DNA of 14,841 bases from CAYUUP01 sp964447925. GTDB taxonomy: Bacteria > Bacillota > Clostridia > Oscillospirales > Oscillospiraceae. A program made the translations under genes and the position numbers. The notes under the pieces were generated by a model. It made no database searches, was not told the origin of the DNA, and saw only the letters and a list, made by a program, of their open reading frames with translations. Below are positions 6,959 through 14,423 of the stretch, piece after piece (the first letter of the stretch is position 1; each line of letters opens with the position of its first letter). The stretch lies in contig CAYUUP010000031.1 of assembly GCA_964447925.1 (NCBI GenBank), positions 1-14,841 of the forward strand. Reading direction: 5' to 3'.

Positions 6959-6996
6959 AAAAAGAACACGTATAGACAGACTGACCGCTATACGTG
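6959..6996 (-). terminator. First leader hairpin, sharing a strand with riboswitch P1
   Basis: On the minus strand CACGTATAG (6996-6988) pairs perfectly with CTATACGTG (6975-6967), followed by TTCTTTTT (6966-6959). The first four bases, CACG, are also the 3' strand of the aptamer's closing helix P1. The two pairings therefore exclude each other: aptamer closure by Mn2+ would prevent this hairpin. That is the expected logic of an ON switch. Confidence 0.55.
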
Positions 6997-7077
6997 AGTC
7001 TCGTTCATTAAGGCAAGCCAGACCGAAGCGGTCAGCATGTTGACTTGTCACACCGTCGTGCGAACTACTCCCCCACG
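6993..7077 (-). ncRNA. yybP-ykoY manganese riboswitch aptamer
   Basis: Read on the minus strand, the leader carries the family's conserved blocks in order: GGGGGAGTAG (7074-7065), AGTCAACATGC (7045-7035) and AACGAGACT (7005-6997). A helix between the last two (GACCGCTTCGGTC-like) caps one arm. CGTG (7077-7074) can pair with CACG (6996-6993) as P1. In this family the L1/L3 loops dock to bind Mn2+ together with Mg2+. The gene downstream encodes a UPF0016 cation exporter, the usual partner of this riboswitch. The aptamer starts only a few nucleotides after the predicted transcription start. Confidence 0.92.
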
Positions 7078-7086
7078 AGTTCCCTT

Positions 7087-7115
7087 ATTATAGTACAAAA
7101 GAGTTGGCCTGTCAA
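7087..7115 (-). promoter_or_regulatory. Consensus sigma-A promoter for the riboswitch-exporter transcript
   Basis: TTGACA (7115-7110) and TATAAT (7092-7087) are both perfect matches and are spaced by exactly 17 bp on the minus strand. The start would lie near 7080, immediately before the aptamer. So strong a promoter suggests that control is exerted mainly at the riboswitch. Confidence 0.9.
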
Positions 7116-7196
7116 CCGCGAATTTCCAATTTTTGAAAATCCCGCTGGATATGTGCCTGGATAGGTAGTTGCGCTGAAGCGGTAAGCGGTATGGCG

Positions 7197-7227
7197 GCCA
7201 GCCCCCAAAACTGCGATGGGAGCTGGC
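7197..7227 (-). other. GC-rich hairpin downstream of the thrE operon
   Basis: On the minus strand GCCAGCTCCC (7227-7218) pairs with GGGGGCTGGC (7206-7197) over 10 bp with one U-G wobble. The pairing is better on this strand than on the plus strand, where the same position is a C-A mismatch. It lies about 35 nt after the stop of the last gene of the ung-thrE unit. There is no U tract, so it may be a 3' stability element or weak terminator. I see no other signal in 7116-7260. Confidence 0.35.
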
Positions 7228-7260
7228 AGACCTCTCAAAGGGCCCCGGGAAACGATCCTT

Positions 7261-7710
7261 TCAGCCTTGCCCGGAATGGAGACGTTTCTCCTCCACCAGA
7301 CTGTACCAGCACTGGAACAAGAATGTGACCAGCGTAATGCCCGCCACCAGTCCGCAGCAGGTATAAAAGGTGATTCCCAGCCAATGCTGCCGCAATGCCG
7401 CTTGGCCGGTCATCGCGTAGTAGACTGTGTAATACAGACCGCCGCCAGGAGCCAGTGGCATCAGGATAGGCATCAGGAAAGTGGTGGAGGGTGCTTTCAG
7501 CAGCCGGGCCAGCACCTCGGCAAAAATGGTGGCACACATTGCTCCCAGCACATTGCAGAGGAATAGGTTGTTCCAGAGGGCCATGGCTTGGCTGTATACC
7601 AGCCACACTACACAGTCCCCCACAAAAATATAGGGGAGCTTTTTCCACTTCACCTGGCAGAGCATGGCATAGCCCACGGTACCCAGCCCCGCCGTCAACA
7701 TCTGCATCAC
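7261..7710 (-). CDS. Threonine/serine exporter, C-terminal-type subunit (YjjB/ThrE_2)
   Basis: A 149-residue membrane protein with about four hydrophobic segments and the family motif PILMPLAPGGGLYYT (about residues 81-95). It corresponds to the C-terminal membrane domain of ThrE, here a separate polypeptide as in the YjjP/YjjB pairs. The start is GTG at 7710 or ATG at 7707; both overlap the stop of the partner gene, and GGAGG lies 9 nt before the GTG. Translation is therefore coupled to the partner, which fits a stoichiometric two-subunit exporter. Substrates are inferred from the family (Thr, Ser and in some systems succinate). Confidence 0.88.
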   Translation of the reverse strand: MMQMLTAGLGTVGYAMLCQVKWKKLPYIFVGDCVVWLVYSQAMALWNNLFLCNVLGAMCATIFAEVLARLLKAPSTTFLMPILMPLAPGGGLYYTVYYAMTGQAALRQHWLGITFYTCCGLVAGITLVTFLFQCWYSLVEEKRLHSGQG

Positions 7711-8498
7711 AGTGCGCCACCTCCAAAGAACAGGATTGCAACTGCCAGCCCTCCGGCAATGGCCAGGGCCTGAAGCATGGAGTCCACAAACCGCAGCAGG
7801 CCGGATATAATATCCCCGCCCAGCAGATCCCGGATGGAGTTGGTCAGGGGAATGCCGGGAATCAGAACCATAATAAAGCCAATGTTAACCATGTCCAGAT
7901 GGACGCCGATTCCGGCTTTAATCAACAGGATAGCCCCGCAGCCGGCCAGCATGGAGGAGATAAACCGGGTTACGACCCGATTCATCCGGGGGCGGTAGAT
8001 ATAATGATCCAACACGTAGAGCAACACTGCCAGCAGTCCCGCGCACAGCCCGTCCCGGGGGACTCCCCCAAAAAACATGGCCAGAAAAAAGGCAGTAATG
8101 ATGCCGCCCCAGAAGGACATTGTGGGCCGGACAACGGTGTCCCCCTGAATTTCCCGCAGACAGCGGAAGCCCTCCTCCAGCGGGGGGAGATCCTGGCACA
8201 TATGGCGGGAAAGGCGGTTCAACTCCTCCAGCGCCGTCAGATTATAGCTGTAGCCCGGGACCCGGCGGATGGCAGTATAGGAAGGTTCTCCCTCATCCCG
8301 GGCCACAGTCAAAATCACCAGTGTGGTGATAGTAAACATATGCACTACATTACAGTTATAGGCCCGGCAGACGCGGGTCATGGTGTCCTCCGCCCGGCTG
8401 ATCTCCCCGCCGTTGACCAGCATCTGGGTGGCCAGATCAAGGGCAAATCCGGCGGTCCGCTCCAGATCGGTCGGTCCCAGGGGTTCTTGATCCATCAC
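7707..8498 (-). CDS. Threonine/serine exporter, N-terminal-type subunit (YjjP/ThrE)
   Basis: A 263-residue protein with a soluble N-terminal domain of about 120 residues carrying the family motif LVNGGEISRAEDTMTR (about 27-42), then five or so hydrophobic segments. This is the ThrE N-terminal half, which in the fused Corynebacterium protein precedes the membrane domain encoded by the next gene. The start is GTG at 8498 or ATG at 8495; AAAGGAG lies 7 or 10 nt before them. It follows the radical SAM gene by 33 bp and overlaps the YjjB-type gene, so it is probably part of the ung operon. It likely exports excess amino acids at the cell membrane. Confidence 0.9.
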   Translation of the reverse strand: MMDQEPLGPTDLERTAGFALDLATQMLVNGGEISRAEDTMTRVCRAYNCNVVHMFTITTLVILTVARDEGEPSYTAIRRVPGYSYNLTALEELNRLSRHMCQDLPPLEEGFRCLREIQGDTVVRPTMSFWGGIITAFFLAMFFGGVPRDGLCAGLLAVLLYVLDHYIYRPRMNRVVTRFISSMLAGCGAILLIKAGIGVHLDMVNIGFIMVLIPGIPLTNSIRDLLGGDIISGLLRFVDSMLQALAIAGGLAVAILFFGGGAL

Positions 8499-8531
8499 AT
8501 ACCAGCTCCTTTGTTAGTAGATATGATCCTC

Positions 8532-9404
8532 TCAGAGTCCCGTGAAGTCAAAGGCCGGGATAAATTCGCCGGTGGCGGCGGAGGATTCCTGCACATAGCC
8601 CTGCAGCCCCAGGTTTTTCATATATTCCACAGCCGCCCGTATCTCCCCCCGGCGGAGAGAACGGTTCAGGGGAGAAAGTTCCCTGGCCCGGCCCCAGGGG
8701 GTATACTGGCTCATCAGTGAAAACAGCACTGTCCCAGGCGGGAAGTTCTCTGCTACCCAATCCATCACCTGTTTGGCTGCATTCACCTGTCCCGGCAAAA
8801 TCAGATGGCGAATCAGCACGCCCCGCCGCAGCAGACCGTCCTCCAGCACCACCGGGCCGGTCTGATCCACCATTTCACGGATGGCGGCAGTGGCGATTTC
8901 CGGATAGTCCGGTGCGGCGGAATAGCGGGCGGCAGTCTCACTGTCCAGATATTTCAGGTCGGGCAGGTAGACATCGAGCTTCCCCGCCAGCCCCCGCAGA
9001 GTTTCCACCCGGTCATAGCCTCCGGAGTTCCACACCACCGGCAGGGGCAGCGGTTGAGCCAGAAGCTCCCGCACCGTATGGGCATAATGGGTAGGATTGA
9101 TGAGACTGATGCTGGTTGCCCCCTGCTCCGCCAACTCATAGCAGATATCCCGTAGCCGGGCCACCGTCAGCTGCTTTCCCACGTTGCCGTGGCTGATTTC
9201 TTCATTCTGGCAGAACACGCAGTCTAGGGAGCAGCCGGAAAAGAAGATGGCTCCGGTGCCGGTTTTACCAGATATGGGCGGCTCCTCCCACAGATGGAGG
9301 GCTGCCCGGGCGGCCACCGGGGCGGCGGGCATCCGGCACAATCCCCGGCCCTCTGTTTCGGTGCGGAGGGCATGACATTGCCGGGGGCAGAGATCGCATA
9401 TCAT
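8532..9404 (-). CDS. Radical SAM protein of the PflX/COG1313 type
   Basis: A 290-residue protein. The N-terminus has four cysteines, Cys3, Cys6, Cys10 and Cys23, in a CxxCxxxC pattern that may bind an extra metal centre. The radical SAM motif CSLDCVFC (Cys58, Cys62, Cys65) binds the [4Fe-4S] cluster that cleaves SAM, and a PDLKY segment lies near residue 150. The domain order matches the uncharacterised PflX family, related to pyruvate formate-lyase activases, but no glycyl-radical enzyme is next to it. The start at 9404 overlaps the mutY stop as ATGA. An upstream ATG at 9416 is possible. The reaction and target are not known. Confidence 0.85.
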   Translation of the reverse strand: MICDLCPRQCHALRTETEGRGLCRMPAAPVAARAALHLWEEPPISGKTGTGAIFFSGCSLDCVFCQNEEISHGNVGKQLTVARLRDICYELAEQGATSISLINPTHYAHTVRELLAQPLPLPVVWNSGGYDRVETLRGLAGKLDVYLPDLKYLDSETAARYSAAPDYPEIATAAIREMVDQTGPVVLEDGLLRRGVLIRHLILPGQVNAAKQVMDWVAENFPPGTVLFSLMSQYTPWGRARELSPLNRSLRRGEIRAAVEYMKNLGLQGYVQESSAATGEFIPAFDFTGL

Positions 9405-10465
9405 GGCAGCCCCCATTTCCGCAGACGGTTTTCGATCTCTCCCCGGAAGGGGGCAAAGGCATTGGGTACGGCATAGCGATCCCGCAGCGCTTGCAAGTCC
9501 GCCAATACCCAGCCCTCGGGCAGGTCGGGGGCGGAGAGGGTCAGGGCGGTGCCCTCCATGTGCCACTCAATATGGGTAAAGATGTGTTTTCCCCGACCGG
9601 CAGGAACCGTTTTCTCCACGCGCAACCCCCAGCGGGTGGGCCAATCAACGCTGTCTGCTAATTCGTTGGGGTACTCCCACAGCCCTGCCAGCAGACCCTT
9701 TTCTGCCCGTTGCCGCAGTGCAATTCTCCCCTCGAAAAAGATGAGATATACCCGGCGAGACTCGATGCGCCGGGCCTTCTTTGGGGATCTTACCGGCAGG
9801 ACTTCTGTCCGTTCCGTCTGAAAGGCCGCGCACAGGTCTTTCAGAGGGCAGCTGCTGCATAGGGGTGCGCCGTTGGGCAGACAGACCATGGCTCCCAGCT
9901 CCATTAGCGCCTGATTGTAATCGCCGGGGCAGGCGCGGGGGATTATTTTTGTCAGAACCTCCCGCGCCCTACGCTTGATTTCCGGTCGTGAAATGTCATC
10001 CTCGTTCCCAGTGAGCCGGGCCAGCACTCGCAGCACATTGCCGTCCACTGCCGGAACTGCCTCCCTAAAGGCGATGGAGGCGATGGCGCCAGCGGTGTAA
10101 TCTCCCACCCCGGCCAGGGAGCGGATGTCCTCATAACGGCGGGGAAACTCTCCCCCAAACCGCTCCATGATCTGCCCAGCGGCCTTTTTCAGGTTTCTGG
10201 CCCGACTATAGTAGCCCAGCCCCTGCCATTGCTTCATCAGCAGGTCATTTGGGGCGTCCGCCAGTGCTGCTGCGTCAGGAAAGGCCTCCATAAACCGGGC
10301 GAAGTATCCCAGCACCGCTGTCACCCTGGTCTGTTGGAGCATGATCTCAGACACCCATACCCGGTAGGGTGTCGGTTCCTCCCGCCAGGGCAGGATCCGG
10401 CGATGCTCATGATACCACTCCAGCAGGGGCAGCACCCCGGCGGCGAGGCGCTCCTCCCCCGTCAT
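9401..10465 (-). CDS. mutY: A/G-specific adenine DNA glycosylase
   Basis: Removes adenine mispaired with 8-oxoguanine. The 354-residue protein has the catalytic glutamate in SEIMLQQT (Glu40), the helix-hairpin-helix LAGVGDYTAG (117-126) and the catalytic aspartate in PAVDGNVLR (Asp141). The [4Fe-4S] cluster cysteines are Cys195, Cys203, Cys206 and Cys212. Their first gap is 7 residues rather than the 6 of E. coli. The C-terminal NUDIX-like domain that reads 8-oxoG follows, containing KGLLAGLWEYP. The start at 10465 overlaps the ung stop as ATGA; a longer frame to 10540 runs inside ung and is not needed. It is co-transcribed with ung, so two base-excision enzymes are paired. Confidence 0.96.
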   Translation of the reverse strand: MTGEERLAAGVLPLLEWYHEHRRILPWREEPTPYRVWVSEIMLQQTRVTAVLGYFARFMEAFPDAAALADAPNDLLMKQWQGLGYYSRARNLKKAAGQIMERFGGEFPRRYEDIRSLAGVGDYTAGAIASIAFREAVPAVDGNVLRVLARLTGNEDDISRPEIKRRAREVLTKIIPRACPGDYNQALMELGAMVCLPNGAPLCSSCPLKDLCAAFQTERTEVLPVRSPKKARRIESRRVYLIFFEGRIALRQRAEKGLLAGLWEYPNELADSVDWPTRWGLRVEKTVPAGRGKHIFTHIEWHMEGTALTLSAPDLPEGWVLADLQALRDRYAVPNAFAPFRGEIENRLRKWGLP

Positions 10466-11136
10466 AGCGGCAGCTCCCAGCTCACCGGTGTCACGCCCTG
10501 TTCCGTCAGAAAGGCGTTGGCCTGGCTGAAGTGTCTGCACCCAAAGAAACCCCGGTAGGCAGAAAGCGGGCTGGGATGGGGGGCAACGAGCCGCAGGTGG
10601 CGGGGATTATCCAGCAGGGACAGCTTCTTCTGGGCAGGGCCGCCCCAGAGCATGTAGACCACCGGCCGCTGCTGTCGGTTTACTGCCTGCAGCACGGCAT
10701 CGGTAAAGCGCTCCCAGCCGTGGTTGCGGTGGGAATTCGGCTCCCCGGCCCGGACGGTAAGGACGGTGTTCAGCAACAGCACCCCCTGATCGGCCCAGGG
10801 AGTCAGATCGCCGCCGGCAGGGGCCTGAATATTTAAATCATCCTGCAGCTCGGTGAAGATATTCTTTAAGGAGGGAGGCAGCTTTTTCAGCATTGCAGGG
10901 ACAGAGAAGGCCAGCCCGTGGGCCTGCCCCTCATTATAGTAGGGATCCTGCCCTAGGATGACTACCTTGACACGTTCCGGCGGTGTCCGTTCCAGTGCGG
11001 CAAAAACGCTGCTCTGGGGAGGATAGACTGTTCGCGTCTGGTACTCCTGTTCCACAAATTTACAAAGTGAGTGAAAATATGGCTGGTTCATCTCCTCCGC
11101 CAGGATGGACTGCCAGCCCGAGCTGTCCAGCATCAT
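10462..11136 (-). CDS. ung: Uracil-DNA glycosylase, family 1
   Basis: Excises uracil from DNA in base-excision repair. The 224-residue length is typical. It has the water-activating motif GQDPYYNEGQAHGLAFSV (catalytic Asp64), the uracil-recognition segment LLLNTVLTVRAG (Asn123) and the minor-groove loop HPSPLSAYRGFFGC (His187). The start ATG at 11136 has GAGGAGG 8 nt upstream; a second ATG follows directly at 11133. It is the first gene of the five-gene minus-strand unit and has its own promoter. The next gene, mutY, overlaps its stop. Confidence 0.97.
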   Translation of the reverse strand: MMLDSSGWQSILAEEMNQPYFHSLCKFVEQEYQTRTVYPPQSSVFAALERTPPERVKVVILGQDPYYNEGQAHGLAFSVPAMLKKLPPSLKNIFTELQDDLNIQAPAGGDLTPWADQGVLLLNTVLTVRAGEPNSHRNHGWERFTDAVLQAVNRQQRPVVYMLWGGPAQKKLSLLDNPRHLRLVAPHPSPLSAYRGFFGCRHFSQANAFLTEQGVTPVSWELPL

Positions 11137-11169
11137 GTGAGCGACCTCCTCTCGCTGAAAATCAGTGAC

Positions 11170-11198
11170 ATTATAGCACGATGGGCAGACGGGTGCAA
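11170..11198 (-). promoter_or_regulatory. Promoter of the ung-mutY-pflX-thrE unit
   Basis: On the minus strand TTGCAC (11198-11193) and a perfect TATAAT (11175-11170) are spaced by 17 bp, with an extended -10 TG just upstream. The start would lie near 11163, about 27 nt before the ung ATG. No other convincing promoter is seen within the five-gene unit. Confidence 0.75.
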
Positions 11199-11241
11199 GA
11201 GAGGAATGAGAGATCAGGTTAATTTAGTATGTGTTCTGCTC

Positions 11242-11269
11242 TTGATTTTTTTTGAAAGAGGGTTATAAT
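11242..11269 (+). promoter_or_regulatory. Promoter of the TauE/SafE-type permease gene
   Basis: TTGATT at 11242-11247 and a perfect TATAAT at 11264-11269 are spaced by 16 bp, with a T-rich spacer start. It is divergent from the ung promoter, about 45 bp away. The start would be near 11276, about 29 nt before the ATG. Confidence 0.75.
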
Positions 11270-11304
11270 AATAGAAACCACTTTATCACCTCTGGAGGTA
11301 CCCT

Positions 11305-12075
11305 ATGCTGCTGACCATTGTCATCAGTATACTAGCTGGCCTGGGAGCTGGCCTGGGAACAGGCCTGGCAGGACTTTCTGCCGCCGCTGTCATCTCCCCC
11401 ATGCTGATTACATTTTTAGGCTTTAATGCTTATGAGGCCATTGGCATCGCTTTGGCGTCCGATGTGCTGGCATCCGCCGTCTCCGCTTACGTCTATGGCC
11501 GGAACGGGCGGCTGGACATCAAAAATGGCCTGGTCATGATGGTGTCCGTGCTGGTATTCACCCTGTTGGGAAGCTGGGCGGCATCTTTTATCCCGGACTT
11601 TGCCATGGGCGGCTTTTCCGTCATTTCCACCACCCTTGTGGGCCTTAAATTTATCATCTTCCCTGTACATACCACAACTAACCGCATGGCAACGCTGGAA
11701 CCCCATCATCAGGTTTTTCGATCTGTCCTGTGCGGCGCGGTCATCGGCGCTATCTGCGGCACTGTGGGCGCTGGCGGCGGCATGATGATGCTGCTAATCC
11801 TCACCAGTGTGCTGGGCTATGAACTAAAGACTGCTGTGGGGACAAGTACATTTATCATGGCTTTCACCGCTCTGACTGGGGCGTCCTCACGTTTCATCAT
11901 CAATGGTCTGCCTAATCTGTTCGTACTGGTACTGTGCATCGTCTCTACCCTGATTTTTGCACGGCTGGCTGCCTGCTTTGCCAACAGTATGGACACGGAA
12001 CACTTGAACCGCATCACCGGTCTTGTCCTCTTTTTGCTGGGATTGGCCATGATTTTCGTAAAATTCTTTCTGTGA
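11305..12075 (+). CDS. TauE/SafE (TSUP) family permease
   Basis: A 256-residue membrane protein with about eight hydrophobic segments in two similar halves. Glycine-rich motifs open each half: GAGLGTGLAGLSAAAVISP near residues 14-32 and GTVGAGGGMMMLLIL near 152-166. These are typical of the TSUP family, whose members move sulfite, sulfoacetate, taurine-related anions or other small organic anions. The substrate here cannot be assigned. The ATG at 11305 follows GGAGG by 6 nt. The gene has its own promoter and no sulfur-metabolism neighbour. It has no clear terminator before the yloU promoter. Confidence 0.85.
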   Translation: MLLTIVISILAGLGAGLGTGLAGLSAAAVISPMLITFLGFNAYEAIGIALASDVLASAVSAYVYGRNGRLDIKNGLVMMVSVLVFTLLGSWAASFIPDFAMGGFSVISTTLVGLKFIIFPVHTTTNRMATLEPHHQVFRSVLCGAVIGAICGTVGAGGGMMMLLILTSVLGYELKTAVGTSTFIMAFTALTGASSRFIINGLPNLFVLVLCIVSTLIFARLAACFANSMDTEHLNRITGLVLFLLGLAMIFVKFFL

Positions 12076-12087
12076 TCAAAAAAAGAC

Positions 12088-12116
12088 TTGTATTTTCAGG
12101 CAAAATGGAATACAAT
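12088..12116 (+). promoter_or_regulatory. Promoter of yloU-fakA
   Basis: TTGTAT at 12088-12093 and TACAAT at 12111-12116 are spaced by exactly 17 bp. The start would be near 12123, directly before an 8-bp stem-loop. It lies 12 bp after the stop of the upstream permease gene. Confidence 0.65.
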
Positions 12117-12124
12117 AAAAGAAA

Positions 12125-12166
12125 ACACAGGCGAGGGTCTACCATTCCGGCAGGGTCAGCCTGTGT
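12125..12166 (+). other. 5' leader stem-loop of the yloU-fakA mRNA
   Basis: ACACAGGC (12125-12132) and GCCTGTGT (12159-12166) pair perfectly over 8 bp, closing a 26-nt loop. The stem starts about two bases after the predicted transcription start and ends 8 nt before the yloU ribosome binding site (AAAGGAGG). No U tract follows, so it is not a terminator. It could stabilise the 5' end or control translation. Confidence 0.5.
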
Positions 12167-12189
12167 ACCTGCGCAAAGGAGGGTTCTCT

Positions 12190-12537
12190 ATGTTAAGTCT
12201 ACAGACGGAACGTGGAACCATCACCATTGATAGGAACGTGTTTCATTGTATTGTAGGCGCGGTAGCCACCAGCTGCTTTGGCGTCAAAGGTATGGCCTAC
12301 CGCTCCCGGACAGATGGTCTTATTCATCTGCTCCGGAGGGAATCAATGGCAAAGGGTGTCCGTGCCATCGAGGAGGAGAACGGCAGCCTCTCCATCCAAC
12401 TGCATATTGTGGTAGACGCCGGTGTCAATCTGCCCGCTATTGCCAACGCCATTATCAGCGAAGTGCGCTATAACCTCCAGCGGCTCACCGGCATCCAGGT
12501 CAACCGGGTGGAGGTTTTTGTGGATTCGGTGGTTTGA
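12190..12537 (+). CDS. yloU: Asp23/Gls24 family protein (YloU type)
   Basis: A 115-residue soluble protein of the Asp23 family. It has an N-terminal beta strand start (TERGTITIDRNVFHCIVGAVA), then a CFGVKGM segment, the VVDAGVNLPAIANAI stretch (about 74-88) and the ending GIQVNRVEVFVDSV, all usual for YloU. The ATG at 12190 is preceded by AAAGGAGG 7 nt upstream; longer open frames upstream run through the leader hairpin and promoter and are rejected. It is followed after 39 bp by fakA, the conserved yloU-yloV pair of Firmicutes. Its biochemical role is unclear; relatives are associated with the envelope or with alkaline and cell-wall stress. Confidence 0.9.
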   Translation: MLSLQTERGTITIDRNVFHCIVGAVATSCFGVKGMAYRSRTDGLIHLLRRESMAKGVRAIEEENGSLSIQLHIVVDAGVNLPAIANAIISEVRYNLQRLTGIQVNRVEVFVDSVV

Positions 12538-12576
12538 CCTGGCAAGGAAGATAAGAGCAAGGGAGATCGGCTTTTT

Positions 12577-14256
12577 ATGATAGAAATAATTGATGGCGCT
12601 GACCTTCGGCGGATGATTGCCCACGGAGCAGCCGCCATTCAGTCTGAAAAACAGGTTGTCAATGATCTGAACGTATTTCCGGTACCTGATGGGGACACCG
12701 GCACCAATATGAGCCTGACCATCGCCACGGCGGTAGATGCCTTGGCTGAGAAGGATCCCCAGACCGTTGAGGAGGTTGCCCAGGTGACCGCCTCTGCTAT
12801 GTTACGGGGCGCCCGGGGCAACTCCGGCGTTATCCTGTCCCTGTTGTTCCGGGGCGTGGCAAAGCTGCTGAAGGGCTGCACCGACATGGACGGTCATCAG
12901 CTGGCCCTGGCCCTGTCCGAGGGTGTCACGGCAGCCTACGGCGCGGTGATGAAACCCGCTGAGGGAACCATCCTGACAGTCTCCCGGCTGGCAGCCCTGC
13001 GGGCAGAGATGGCGGCAGAGGATGACCCCGGCATAGAGTATGTACTGGAGGAAGCCATCAAGGCAGGCTATGAAGCCCTGGCAGATACCATCAATCAGAA
13101 CCCCGTCCTCCAGAAGGCAGGGGTTATTGATGCTGGCGGAAAGGGTTTCTTGCTCATACTGGACGGTATGTTGGCTGGGCTGCGGGGCGAACCAATGCCC
13201 AATTTGGAACATGACGGGCAGGCCCAGCGGGGAAAGGCGGATTTTGCCGCCCTCACCGATGAGGAAATCACGTTTACCTTTGACACGGTGTATATTGTCC
13301 GCAAGACTGTCCCCTGTTCGCTGGAGCCATTGCGAGCCTATCTCAACAGCATTGGTGACAGCCTGGTGATCGGCGAGGACGATGATGCTTTCAAAATCCA
13401 CGTCCACACCGATCAGCCGGGGCTGGCTTTGACAGAGTCCCAAAAATACGGTACTCTTGAGTTGGCTAAAATCGAGAATATGCGCACCCAGTATGAGGAT
13501 ATGGCAGCCGGGCGGAAGCCCCAGAGTACCGATGATTTGGACATGGTGGAGGCTGCGCTGGAGGCTCAGTGCCAGCCCAAGATGGCTCCGCCGGAGAAGG
13601 CCTTCGGCTTTGTCTCCGTCTGTGCAGGCGAAGGGCTTTCTGCCGTCTTTGCCGACCTGGGGGTGGATTCCACGGTTTCCGGCGGACAGACTATGAATCC
13701 CTCCACCGAGGATATTTTGCAGGCGGTGAATGCCACCCCGGCGGAGACTGTCTTCGTTCTGCCCAATAACAAAAATATTATTATGGCCGCCAATCAGTGT
13801 ATCCCCCTTTCGGAGAACAAGCGGGTTATTGTAGTAGAGAGTACCACCATCCCCCAGGGCGTTGCCGCCATGCTGGCCTTTGACCCGGACAGTTCGGCAG
13901 AGGACAATCAGGCTGCTATGACTGAGGCCATGGCAGGTGTCCGCACTGCCCAGCTCACCTATGCTGCCCGTGACTCTGTCTTTGAGGACGCTGAGATCCA
14001 TGCGGGGGACTATCTGGCCCTGCTGGATGGACAGCTCTTCGGCGTTAGCGAGGACTGCTTTGTCCTGCTATCTCAGCTGGCTGCCCAGGCCGCCGGCAGC
14101 GGCGCGGAATTTGTCACTCTGTTTTGCGGCCAGGATGCCGGGGAGGAGGAGGTCAAGCAGGCGGAGACACTGTTCAAACAGATCTGCCCGGACGCAGAGG
14201 TCAGCGTACTGGCCAGCGGACAGCCGGTGTATCGGTATTTGATCTCCATTGAATGA
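12577..14256 (+). CDS. fakA: Fatty acid kinase catalytic subunit FakA (YloV, DAK2 domain)
   Basis: A 559-residue protein of normal length for YloV/FakA. The N-terminal DhaL-like ATP-binding domain carries PDGDTGTNM (37-45), whose aspartates hold Mg-ATP, and LRGARGNSGVILS (77-89). The middle domain and a C-terminal DegV-like domain follow; VLPNNKN near residue 390 is a family motif. FakA phosphorylates fatty acids that are presented by a FakB (DegV) protein, feeding PlsX/PlsY phospholipid synthesis. No FakB gene is in the window, so it must lie elsewhere. The start ATG at 12577 has GGGAG further upstream than usual. The gene is co-transcribed with yloU and closed by a terminator. Confidence 0.94.
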   Translation: MIEIIDGADLRRMIAHGAAAIQSEKQVVNDLNVFPVPDGDTGTNMSLTIATAVDALAEKDPQTVEEVAQVTASAMLRGARGNSGVILSLLFRGVAKLLKGCTDMDGHQLALALSEGVTAAYGAVMKPAEGTILTVSRLAALRAEMAAEDDPGIEYVLEEAIKAGYEALADTINQNPVLQKAGVIDAGGKGFLLILDGMLAGLRGEPMPNLEHDGQAQRGKADFAALTDEEITFTFDTVYIVRKTVPCSLEPLRAYLNSIGDSLVIGEDDDAFKIHVHTDQPGLALTESQKYGTLELAKIENMRTQYEDMAAGRKPQSTDDLDMVEAALEAQCQPKMAPPEKAFGFVSVCAGEGLSAVFADLGVDSTVSGGQTMNPSTEDILQAVNATPAETVFVLPNNKNIIMAANQCIPLSENKRVIVVESTTIPQGVAAMLAFDPDSSAEDNQAAMTEAMAGVRTAQLTYAARDSVFEDAEIHAGDYLALLDGQLFGVSEDCFVLLSQLAAQAAGSGAEFVTLFCGQDAGEEEVKQAETLFKQICPDAEVSVLASGQPVYRYLISIE

Positions 14257-14264
14257 CATAGCAT

Positions 14265-14304
14265 AAAAAACGCGCCGTCCTGTATTCCACAGGGCGGCGT
14301 TTTT
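14265..14304 (+). terminator. Intrinsic terminator after fakA
   Basis: A-rich left arm AAAAACGC plus CGTCCTGT pairs with ACAGGGCG plus GCGTTTTT, with a 2-nt bulge and one G-U wobble, ending in five T. It lies 8 nt after the fakA stop. Confidence 0.9.
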
Positions 14305-14319
14305 CCGTTCTGAAAAAAC

Positions 14320-14348
14320 TTGACAGGGGAGAGAGCCTGTGGTACAAT
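14320..14348 (+). promoter_or_regulatory. Strong promoter of the 14.35-kb leader RNA
   Basis: A perfect TTGACA at 14320-14325 and TACAAT at 14343-14348 (one mismatch) are spaced by exactly 17 bp. The start would lie near 14355. The first protein-like gene with good support downstream is about 410 nt away, so the transcript has an unusually long leader or is an independent RNA. Confidence 0.85.
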
Positions 14349-14423
14349 AACAGGGTTTTCCAGGACGGGGCGTTTTCCTCCCCACCCGGAACAGAATCTG
14401 ACAAAAAGGAGATTTCAATCGAA

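Noticed and set aside
7491..8720. 409-codon open frame on the plus strand across both thrE genes and the end of the radical SAM gene
   Set aside because: It runs antisense through three well-supported genes. The Pro/Gln/His/Gly-rich translation is typical of a shadow frame.
9405..9566. N-terminal extension of the radical SAM frame by 54 residues
   Set aside because: The extension overlaps mutY coding sequence and lacks family similarity; the ATGA overlap start at 9404 gives the expected MICDLCPRQC beginning.
10466..10540. N-terminal extension of mutY by 25 residues
   Set aside because: It lies within the 3' end of ung, and the start at 10465 makes a clean ATGA overlap with a normal MutY length.
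12802..14001. 399-codon open frame on the minus strand, antisense to fakA
   Set aside because: It mirrors the codon periodicity of fakA, its translation has no recognisable domain, and fakA is fully supported. It is a shadow frame of GC-rich coding DNA.
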